A DNA stretch of 64,000 nucleotides from assembly GCA_905478925.1 (NCBI GenBank), contig CAJQKQ010000068.1, positions 1 through 64,000 on the forward strand. The letters run 5' to 3'. The position numbers and the translations under genes were made by a program. Under the pieces are notes generated by a model. The model did no database searches, was not told the origin of the DNA, and saw only the letters and a program-made list of their open reading frames with translations. The stretch's first letter is position 1. Every line of letters starts with the position of its first letter. The stretch is from an uncultured Verrucomicrobiales bacterium. Lineage in GTDB: Bacteria; Verrucomicrobiota; Verrucomicrobiia; Verrucomicrobiales; Akkermansiaceae. Shown here piece by piece: positions 1-9,630 of this stretch.

Positions 1-1347
1 CTCACAGAGGGGCTGGAAAAGGAAATCCCCAACCTGCAAAAACGCGTCGATCACATCCTCACCAAGCAGGTCTTCGGTATCGGCATCACCCGCATCACCA
101 GCCTCCTCGCCCGCCGCAGCGTCTATTGCTCGCGGCATGCCCAGGGAAAGCACTCCATCGCCAAGGGCTTCCAGAACAAGGATGGAATATCTGGTTCGAG
201 CGCATGGAACACACCTGGGCGGGAAACCGCTGCAAGTTCTGCGGTGCCGCCGAATCCGTCTTCTCACGCGGAGACGATCTAGAGACCCACGCCTACGCTT
301 TCATTCACACCGACAACATCAAGACTCGGTTCGCCGAGATATTTGGAAAAGCCATGCAATTCGACGTCATCATTGGAAACCCGCCGTATCAAATAGAGGC
401 TGATGAAGCCGGGCAGAATATTGTTCCTATTTACAATAAATTTGTTGAGCAAGCGAAGGGTCTCAGCCCCAAATATCTTTCTATGATCCTGCCTTCAAGG
501 TGGATGGCCGGAGGCAAGTGGCTAGGCGAGTTCCGTTCTACGATGCTGACAGATCGAAATATCAGAGCACTTGTTGACTATCCAAACGCTTCTGAAGCTT
601 TTCCGGGAGTCGACATTAAGGGCGGGGTCTGTTACTTCCTACGAGATCGTGATAATTCTGGTGGCTGCGCCGTTACAACAAATCGTGGGGAACAGAGCGT
701 AGGGCCGATTGATCGCCAGCTCGACGAATTTGACGTATTTGTCCGCGACAGCCGGGCTCTAGGGATTTTGCGGCGTGTCTTGAAATACGATGAGAAATCC
801 TTTTCCGAGCTAGTTTCAGCACGTGACCCTTTTGGCTCAATACTCTCATCTAATTTCACGGGGTATCATTCCAAGGCGAAAGCTGGTGACCTCCGTCTCC
901 ACATGAATCAAGCGGCTAAACGCGGAGAAACCTGGGTGTCGCCCGACGTGGTCAGTAAAAACCATCATCTTATCGAAGCTTGGAAAGTTCTAATGCCTAA
1001 GGCCGGACCCGGAAATAGCGGAGGTCATGTCATTCCTGATATGGTCCTTTCGAAGCCGCTGGTTGCTGCTCCAGGTTCTGTATGCACTCTTTCCCATGTT
1101 GTAGTTGGCCCCCTTGAATCTGAGCGGTCTGCTGAAAGCATCGAATCCTATTTAAAAACCAGATTTGTTCGTTTTCTCGTTTCACTTCGTAAAGCTAGTC
1201 AAGACGCACCACGCGGGGTTTACACATGGGTACCCCAGCAAAAATGGTCTCGCAGTTGGAATGACGAAGCGCTCTTTACGAAGTATGGGGTAACGAAAGA
1301 AGAGCAAAACTACATCTCCGAGGTCATCCGCCCGATGGCGAGTTCCA

Positions 1348-1355
<8 letters not shown>
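1..1355 (+). pseudogene. Eco57I-like N6-adenine DNA methyltransferase, 5' end outside the window, frameshifted
   Basis: This is the C-terminal part of a restriction-modification methylase. The adenine methylase motif NPPY sits in FDVIIGNPPYQ (codons near 357-390) and is followed by a long recognition-type region. Reading starts in frame 1 from base 1 and continues coherently to about base 186 (HSIAKGFQNKDG). The downstream protein (NIWFERMEHTW onward) is in frame 3. Both halves read as one conserved protein, with a Cys-rich patch after RRSVYCS, so one A appears to be missing in the A-run at 186-187. This is either a real inactivating frameshift or a sequencing error. The stop overlaps the next gene by 8 bases, so the two are coupled. 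The SAM-binding motif would lie off the left edge. From about base 400 the DNA is visibly more AT-rich than before it or in the next gene. Confidence 0.75.
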
Positions 1356-3888
<2,533 letters not shown>

Positions 3889-3947
3889 GCAATTCCGGAT
3901 ACGATTTAATGCCAAAGGCGAGGAGAAGCAAAGATGGTAGTAGTTTT

Positions 3948-5066
3948 TCAGTTCTGCTCAACAAGCTTGAATGCTCTTCCGAAGGTAGCGATGCGCCATG
4001 TATCTTCGCCGCCAATGGCGTGCCGGGCTCTGAGATGTCCTTGGGATGAAGGGGCTTCATAAACTGAAATTCCCCGATTCCGAAGCGTTCTGTCCGTCGG
4101 CTGTTCGAGACGTTTACGTTTGAGGGTCGAAGGCGCACAAGCAAAGGCGTTAACTGTGCATGATAGAATCCTTTGGACGTCTAAAGGTCGGGGAAGCGGA
4201 TTAGAAAGCCGTTGATTGGGTGCCAAAAAGGCGGGGCAGTTCGGCACTAGCAGCTTAGACCAGATTTCCGGTGTATCGCCGTTCTCGCTTCCATGATGGG
4301 CGATCTTGTAAAGGTTCGCTTCTGTGCCAGGAGGAGAGTTCTTCAGAATGGCATTCCAGCCGCTTTCCGGAGATTTTCGAACCTCCATGTCAGCACCAAG
4401 AAGTATCGTCTGCTCACCCAGTTGAAGTCGCAGCACGATGGATCCGAGGTTTGGGTGGATCGAGGGAACTGCCCGCTTGAATTCTCCGGACAAGAGTTGG
4501 TCTTTCTTCTCAGCAAACGTTCGGGCCATCCGCTTGTGGTCTGTATCGGACGGAGAAAGGGATTCGATAATGAGCCGGAAGTCATCCTTAACTTGATCCA
4601 AGATCACGGTGCCTGCGTAACAGGTTTCGAGTGCCGCAGGTTGCTGGCGTTGCCGCCGTAATTTGATTTGCTGGAAAATTTTTCCAAACTCATTTAAGCC
4701 CCCGCCGTGGGAACCTCGAATGGTTTCGCCAAGAGCGACAAGTTCTAGGAATGCGCTTTCTTTTAGTGATGTAGAGCAAACGAATCGAGCATTCGGGCAG
4801 GCGGAAAGAATGGATGATATCCCGCGGATGTGGTCGTCGTGCCAATGGGTGCAGACAACCATTTCCACGCAACTCCCCGGATCGACCCCTATTTCCTCCA
4901 AATAGACGAGAGCGGAGGCGCGACCGGTGTCCCTGTCTAGACAGGAATCCACCACCATCCAACGATTGAATCCAAGGTGGACAACCATGCTCTCACCGTA
5001 GCCGGGGCCGAATAGAGAGACCTCAAGCTCGTTTTCGGAAGGGCAGTTCCGGAGATTTTCAGCCAT
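3948..5066 (-). CDS. Metallo-beta-lactamase-fold hydrolase (ComEC-like), third gene of a cassette
   Basis: A 372-residue protein with the zinc-ligand signature HWHDDH at residues 74-79, a further ligand region GADMEV (Asp226) and HHGSENG (His257-258). This layout is like the soluble MBL domain of ComEC/Rec2-type proteins. There is no signal peptide or membrane segment, so it is probably cytoplasmic. Likely chemistry is phosphodiester hydrolysis of a nucleic acid or nucleotide, but the substrate is unknown. It is the last of three minus-strand genes: its start overlaps the stop of the upstream gene by 8 bases, and it converges on the helicase gene with a 59-base gap. Base composition is lower in GC than the core genome, in keeping with an acquired module. 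A defence role is inferred only from location and coupling. Confidence 0.7.
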   Translation of the reverse strand: MAENLRNCPSENELEVSLFGPGYGESMVVHLGFNRWMVVDSCLDRDTGRASALVYLEEIGVDPGSCVEMVVCTHWHDDHIRGISSILSACPNARFVCSTSLKESAFLELVALGETIRGSHGGGLNEFGKIFQQIKLRRQRQQPAALETCYAGTVILDQVKDDFRLIIESLSPSDTDHKRMARTFAEKKDQLLSGEFKRAVPSIHPNLGSIVLRLQLGEQTILLGADMEVRKSPESGWNAILKNSPPGTEANLYKIAHHGSENGDTPEIWSKLLVPNCPAFLAPNQRLSNPLPRPLDVQRILSCTVNAFACAPSTLKRKRLEQPTDRTLRNRGISVYEAPSSQGHLRARHAIGGEDTWRIATFGRAFKLVEQN

Positions 5067-5619
5067 TGAAGAGTGCTGCGTATTCCGCAGCCTTCGCTTT
5101 GGCTCTGGATTGTTCGCGGACCGAGAAGTTTGGGATTCGGCGAAATTCGATATGCGATACGCTCAAGCGCTGGCCGTTGGTTTCCAGATAGCCGACCTTC
5201 CAACTGAAGGGGGCCCCCTCTAGTGCGATGTCACGATCTACTTGGTCGATCTCTTGCCAAGGAATCACCGCATCCTCTGCGGGGAAGTCCTGATAGCGTC
5301 TGTTTAGCTTTGCAATAATCCCCTCTTCATTGACCTGAGTGACCACGCCCTCCCAAGAAGCAGTCTCCTGGAAGCTTCGGCGCTTGGATGCAATCTGCGG
5401 CACCGGAAAATTTGGGATTCTCTGGTGAATTCTTGGAGAGATACGATTGAATCCAAACTCCAGATCTTTGGAATCCTGCGCGGTATTCTCGGACACTCCC
5501 AAGTTATGAACAACAGCATCAGCAAAACGATCTTCACCCATAGGGAATGAAGCTGCACCAGCCGAACCGAGGTGATTCGGACAGTGTTGACGTAAAGTGG
5601 AGGCGGATGACGTGCTCAT
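5059..5619 (-). CDS. Unrecognised protein, middle gene of the MBL cassette
   Basis: A 186-residue protein with no motif that I recognise. The N-terminal third is Ser/Asn/His-rich and looks unstructured. Residues about 90-165 read as alternating short beta strands (WEGVVTQVNEEGIIAKL, IPWQEIDQVDRDIAL, FSWKVGYLE), which could form a small OB- or SH3-like barrel. The tail is a charged helix (REQSRAKAKAAEYAALF). The start overlaps the preceding stop in an ATGA arrangement, and its own stop overlaps the MBL start, so the three products are probably made together. A later start at Met27 is possible. No function is assigned. Confidence 0.6.
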   Translation of the reverse strand: MSTSSASTLRQHCPNHLGSAGAASFPMGEDRFADAVVHNLGVSENTAQDSKDLEFGFNRISPRIHQRIPNFPVPQIASKRRSFQETASWEGVVTQVNEEGIIAKLNRRYQDFPAEDAVIPWQEIDQVDRDIALEGAPFSWKVGYLETNGQRLSVSHIEFRRIPNFSVREQSRAKAKAAEYAALFNG

Positions 5620-6344
5620 TGCTGAGGTTTGCGAAGGTTTTCGAAAAGCTTTTTGCTTAAATTCCGACCGAAATCAAGCGCAACATCCCACTGCGTTGCC
5701 ACAAAATCCGAAGCTAGTTCTGCCTGACTGGCCTGACTGGCCTGATCGGGCGGGTTTTGAGGGATGTCTGTATGCCAGTTCGTATCAATAGAAATGCGGT
5801 AGGGTGGTTGGGGTTCTCGAACCGGTGCCACCGTGGCCCAAACCCTTACTTTAGGCGGGCCGGGTCGGATTTCTTGAACCCGAAGGATGGACAGCCCTGG
5901 CCGACCCTCCATGACTTCTGACCAAATTTTATCTTTGGGCACCAGCAGATCACCGACCCGATGCCACTCGTCTTCGTTTCGGGTATCGAATACTTGGGAG
6001 CGGTTGATACCAACAGCCGTGATCGGCGTGTGGGGAAGTTTCGCGAGAACCGCCGTCGCAAGCGAACGGAGACGCTCTTCACCCAGTGTTGTGGCCGCGC
6101 TGATCAACAAGCGATCGGTCAGGCACTCGATGGAGATTTCTGGACCAATATCACAGCGGCTCAAATCCGGTGTAATCAGAGGTCCATCCGATTTCGTTTC
6201 AGATAGGCTTGCCGCTTCTTCCTCAGGAAAAGCCAACCCCTCACGTACGAACCAGGTCGGATGAAAAATCCGAGGATTGAAGGAGCCCACAAAAACGACT
6301 GATAACGTCTGTTTAACAGGGCTTGGAGTTTGAAGTTCTGCCAT
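5616..6344 (-). CDS. Conserved hypothetical protein, first gene of the MBL cassette
   Basis: A 242-residue protein beginning MAELQTPSPVKQ, with recognisable blocks FVGSFNPRIFHPTWF, a central HTPITAVGINR and a later beta-rich half (RISIDTNWHTD). I recall this pattern (F-N-P-x-I-F-x-P-x-W-F near the start, HTP-x-x-x-x-G-I-N-R in the middle) from unnamed proteins of similar size in mobile regions, but I can give no family name. It has no signal peptide or catalytic signature. It heads the operon, so the promoter should lie in 6345-6470. Short tandem sequence near the C terminus (QASQASQA) reflects a 9-base DNA repeat (GGCCTGACT-like) at about 5724-5748. Confidence 0.6.
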   Translation of the reverse strand: MAELQTPSPVKQTLSVVFVGSFNPRIFHPTWFVREGLAFPEEEAASLSETKSDGPLITPDLSRCDIGPEISIECLTDRLLISAATTLGEERLRSLATAVLAKLPHTPITAVGINRSQVFDTRNEDEWHRVGDLLVPKDKIWSEVMEGRPGLSILRVQEIRPGPPKVRVWATVAPVREPQPPYRISIDTNWHTDIPQNPPDQASQASQAELASDFVATQWDVALDFGRNLSKKLFENLRKPQQ

Positions 6345-6472
6345 TTCGGAGATTCGAGCTGCCAGATCAATAGAGGCCGAACGTCTCCCTGTCGAGAGGT
6401 AGATTACCTCGATTCCCGATCTTCAAGACCTGTTGATGCAAAAGTCCTACGCCGTGAATTTAGACGGAGAGA

Positions 6473-6622
6473 ATCACCAACAACGAGTCGATCCGCGAGC
6501 GGTTCGGAATCGAAAAGCAGAACTCCGCCCAAGCCACCCGCATCCTCAACGAGGCCGTTGCCAAAAACCTGATCCGCCTCGCCGATCCGGACGCCGCCAA
6601 CAAAATCAAACTATTGGGCGTG
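6473..6622 (+). pseudogene. Remnant: C-terminal end of a RecG/AlbA_2-type regulator
   Basis: The + strand frame from 6473 reads ITNNESIRERFGIEKQNSAQ and continues ATRILNEAVAKNLIRLADPD. This is the C-terminal winged-helix segment typical of Schlafen/AlbA_2-domain ATP-dependent helicase-like regulators (T-N-x-x-x-R-E-R-F-G-I, then a D-P-D tail). An in-frame stop lies just upstream at 6461-6463 and nothing of the N-terminal domains is present, so only about 50 codons survive. The similarity fades after residue K of NKIKLL. It is debris inside the accessory region. Confidence 0.55.
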
Positions 6623-6989
6623 ATTTCTTTGATTCTTACCCTCTACAAACGGGATGTGATCCCGCAAACCCTTTGGAATCAAAGGTTTTTTGTTTGATGG
6701 GTATTTGATTCAGTCGCTAAAAAGCCATCCGCTATGCCCACAGGCCAATCAAAGGCGCGGAACTTGGCAAAGGAAAGGGAATACCCGGCCAGATCTTCAC
6801 CAAGACGCAGACACTCAGGAGCAAATGTCTCCTGATCCAACAGAGTTATTTTGCTGTCACCCCTGGTATCACCCCTGACCTCAAAAACGGCCTGTTTCAG
6901 GGTGTGTCACCCCGTCTCGGAGAGTGATAATCCTCCTCTTGATCCCTTTTAAAAGAACACATTGCGACACTATGCGCAAACCGATAACC
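6623..6989. other. Non-coding junk between island remnants
   Basis: No gene is visible in these 367 bases. Two small perfect hairpins can be seen: CGGGAT/ATCCCG at 6650-6664 with a 3-base loop, and TCAGGAG/CTCCTGA at 6815-6835. There is also a CACCCCTG direct repeat near 6858-6881. The stretch ends at the broken tRNA. It may be the decayed end of an integrated element, but no integrase or attachment site can be named. Confidence 0.4.
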
Positions 6990-7031
6990 GGATTATGAGT
7001 CCTCTGCTCTAACCAACTGAGCTACAGCCCC
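6990..7031 (-). pseudogene. 5' half of a tRNA-Met(CAT)
   Basis: The reverse complement from 7031 begins GGGGCTGTAGCTCAGTTGG. It carries a proper acceptor 5' strand, T8, a D arm (GCTC/GAGC) and an anticodon stem-loop GGACTCATAATCC with anticodon CAT. The homology stops in the 3' side of the anticodon stem. The next bases (GGTTATCGG) cannot build the stem, the variable loop or a T arm with TTCRA. The gene is therefore truncated at about tRNA position 41 and non-functional. The break coincides with the edge of the accessory region, and tRNA genes are classic integration targets. Confidence 0.7.
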
Positions 7032-7110
7032 ATTTCTGATTCCGTGGTTAGCGGAACGGCAGTGAGTTTTGAACGCTGGGGAGCGGGGAGGCAAGGATAA
7101 GATGAGGCGG

Positions 7111-7303
7111 CTATCCGTCGCCGTGAGTTTCCGCGTCCTTTTTCCCGAACGGGGAGATGATCCAGTCGCGGATGTCGACCACCGCGGCTTCGCTCCGGAG
7201 CACCCTAGGGTGGGGCTGGCCGTTCCAGCCTTTGTTGACGAGCTTGCCGTTGACCAAGTTGGTGATGGTGTCGCCGTCACAGGTGACTTCGAGGCGAGGG
7301 CGT
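7111..7303 (-). pseudogene. C-terminal remnant of a DUF1080 (3-keto-disaccharide hydrolase-like) protein
   Basis: Minus strand reading from about 7303 gives RPRLEVTCDGDTITNLVNGK followed by LVNKGWNGQPHPRVLRSE, then a stop at 7111-7113. The D-G-D-T-I-x-x-x-V-N-G-K-L-V-N block followed by an R-S-E segment matches the end of the DUF1080 concanavalin-like fold, common in Verrucomicrobia and Planctomycetes. The usual 150 or more upstream residues and the start are missing, so it is a broken copy. The assignment rests on one motif only. Confidence 0.4.
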
Positions 7304-7464
7304 TGATAAGGTCTTCGGTGCCGGCCTATCGCATGAGTAGCCGAAGCTCACCGATTTTGAGGCTTTCTATCTTGGCTTCAGGACATAAAGCTCAGAGAAA
7401 TTAACCATTGTGTGATCGATGGGCATGAAATCTCATGTTGGCGTCTCGTCGCCCAATATCATCC

Positions 7465-9591
7465 ATGGAAAAAATCGAATCGACACCCCGTAGCTCGGAA
7501 TCCGTTAGTCGCTGGCGGCAGGTGCGGATCAACGCATTGATCTGCTTGGCGGTTGCCTCAGTTGTAGCAGGATTAAGTGCTCTCGATTTTGGGCGGCTTC
7601 AGCGTTTCGAGCTGTGGTTGGGTGATGGACTGACCGACCATCGCGGTGGCGGAACAGTGGACGAACGGCTCGTGTTGGTTGGTATTGATGATGCCTCTCT
7701 CAATGTCCTCGACCACGTCTGGGACGAACAGGAGGTTCTGGATTCTCCGGAACTTGATGCCATGAGCTTTGGGTATCCCTTCCCACGCTCGGTTTGGGCG
7801 GCTTTGACGCAAAAATTAATCGATGCCGGTGCTGCGCTTGTCGTCTACGACGTGGTTTTCAGCGGTGAGGGAGAGGGTGATGCTGCATTCAAGGCGGTCA
7901 TCGAGGCAAACCCACGGAAGGTCGTGGTCGCCAGTGATTTGGTCTATCCGGAGCATGCCGGGCAGGAGTCAGAAACTCTGAAACCCTTCGTGATGTTGCC
8001 GTCGCCGAGCGTGATCGAGTCGGATGACCCCATGGATCCTCGCATAGGATTGGCGAAGTTTTTCCCGGACGTTGACTCGACGGTTCGGGCGATGAAGGGG
8101 GCGATGCGTATTTTTGAGCACGAAGCTGATCCTTACAGGCTTTCCTTGGCCATGGCTGCGCTGAAACAGATCGATCCGGATACCGAGATCGAGCATTTCG
8201 GCGTGCAACAGCCGATACGATTCCCCGATTTTTCAGACGGGAACGGGACCTATGCGCCGATCTCCCTCCATACCCTGTTCCTCGATGAGTTCTGGGAAAA
8301 GAACTATGCCGGGGGCGAATATTTTCGAGATAAGATCGTTTACGTGGGGGGAGTTTCTACCACGCAGTTTCATGACGTTGCAGAAATTCCCGTTAGCACG
8401 ATCCTAGGTGTGCAGTTGCAGATGTCAGCTTTAGCTGCCGCCAGTAGTGGTGAATACTACTCAATTGTAGGAAAAGGCGGGCAAATCCTTGCGGTGTTCC
8501 TGATGGCGCTGGTGGTATTCGGGATCGCCTTCATGTTGCGCCGCCCCTTGCTTGGTTTGCTGATTCTATGCGGATGTGGCGCCGCATACCTGGCTCTGGT
8601 GCCCTGGCTGTATTTCAACCATTCGCTTCTACTGCCTTCCGCGTCTCCGATGCTGACCATGGGGCTGGCGGGTCTTGGTGTTTACGGTAGCCGATATGCC
8701 ATGGAGCGGCTGGAGAAAGCGAAATTGCGGCGAGTCCTTGAACGGCAGATGTCAAAGGAACTTGCCGACCATATTCTCAGTTTGCCCGAGGGTTATTTCC
8801 GGTCCCTTCCCGGTGTCCGTAAACCGGTTACCATCTTGTTTTCAGACATCCGCTCGTTCACAAAACGCTCGGAGAAGGATGATCCGGTGGAGCTGGTCAC
8901 GCAGCTGAAGGAGTACATGAATGCGATGGGGAAAATCGTCTTCGAACACAACGGGGTGGTGGATAAGTTCATTGGTGACGCGGTGATGGCGGTGTGGGGG
9001 CTCATGCAAAGCGAGGGCAAGGAGGCGGATGCTCGCTCGGCGGTTGCTGCGGCTGTGGCGATGCAGGTCCGCCTGCGTGAACTCAACGCGAAGTGGGCTG
9101 AGGAGGGGCGGGAGCCGTTTAAGATCGGGATTGGCCTGAACCACGGTGATGTGATCTTCGGCATGATGGGTTCGGAGGAGAAGGAGGAGATGACTGTGAT
9201 TGGAGATGCGGTGAATCAGGCAGCACGGCTCGAGGGGCTGACGAAGAAATTTGCTCAAGACATCGTCATTGGACACCGTGTTGTGGACTTGATGGATGGA
9301 CAGTTTCCGTTGCGGCCGCTGGGCAAGATTCGCACCCTTGGTAAGGATCAGGCGGAAGAATTGTCCTCCGTCCTTTGGGATCCCGCTAATGATGGATCGG
9401 GAGATCAGGATGACTGGTTGAAAAGATGCAATCGCGGGTTAGAGGCTTTTCGCGTGGGTGATCTCGAGGTGGCTCGAAAGCATTTTAAAGCCTGCTTCGA
9501 CGAAAGACCCGACGACCTCACCTGCTCAAACTACCTGGAAGCGATTGAACGGGGGGATGACCATGGAGACCTGGTGCTGACCGGCAAGTAG
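7465..9591 (+). CDS. CHASE2 sensor-class III adenylate/guanylate cyclase
   Basis: A membrane receptor cyclase of 708 residues from this start; an ATG 30 bases upstream is possible but adds only non-conserved residues. There is an N-terminal membrane helix near residues 18-38, an extracytoplasmic CHASE2 domain (about 50-330), then three close membrane helices (about 340-415) and the cyclase domain. Metal-binding aspartates are visible in FSDIRSFT (Asp461) and GDAVMAVWG (Asp505), and the transition-state Asn/Arg pair in GDAVNQAARLEG. It would make cAMP or cGMP in response to an envelope signal. The C terminus (after about 640) is a short helical, TPR-like tail. It faces the Calx-beta gene; FecR proteins, often found near CHASE2 cyclases, are encoded on the opposite strand close by. 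Confidence 0.9.
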   Translation: MEKIESTPRSSESVSRWRQVRINALICLAVASVVAGLSALDFGRLQRFELWLGDGLTDHRGGGTVDERLVLVGIDDASLNVLDHVWDEQEVLDSPELDAMSFGYPFPRSVWAALTQKLIDAGAALVVYDVVFSGEGEGDAAFKAVIEANPRKVVVASDLVYPEHAGQESETLKPFVMLPSPSVIESDDPMDPRIGLAKFFPDVDSTVRAMKGAMRIFEHEADPYRLSLAMAALKQIDPDTEIEHFGVQQPIRFPDFSDGNGTYAPISLHTLFLDEFWEKNYAGGEYFRDKIVYVGGVSTTQFHDVAEIPVSTILGVQLQMSALAAASSGEYYSIVGKGGQILAVFLMALVVFGIAFMLRRPLLGLLILCGCGAAYLALVPWLYFNHSLLLPSASPMLTMGLAGLGVYGSRYAMERLEKAKLRRVLERQMSKELADHILSLPEGYFRSLPGVRKPVTILFSDIRSFTKRSEKDDPVELVTQLKEYMNAMGKIVFEHNGVVDKFIGDAVMAVWGLMQSEGKEADARSAVAAAVAMQVRLRELNAKWAEEGREPFKIGIGLNHGDVIFGMMGSEEKEEMTVIGDAVNQAARLEGLTKKFAQDIVIGHRVVDLMDGQFPLRPLGKIRTLGKDQAEELSSVLWDPANDGSGDQDDWLKRCNRGLEAFRVGDLEVARKHFKACFDERPDDLTCSNYLEAIERGDDHGDLVLTGK

Positions 9592-9603
9592 TGTTCCCAA
9601 GCT

Positions 9604-9619
9604 GTCTCGGATTCGAGAC
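9604..9619. terminator. Small hairpin between convergent genes
   Basis: GTCTCG-GATT-CGAGAC is a perfect 6-bp stem with a tetraloop, lying in the 39 bases between the convergent cyclase and Calx-beta genes. No T-run follows on either strand, so it is only a candidate bidirectional terminator. Confidence 0.3.
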
Positions 9620-9630
9620 CATCGGTGCCT

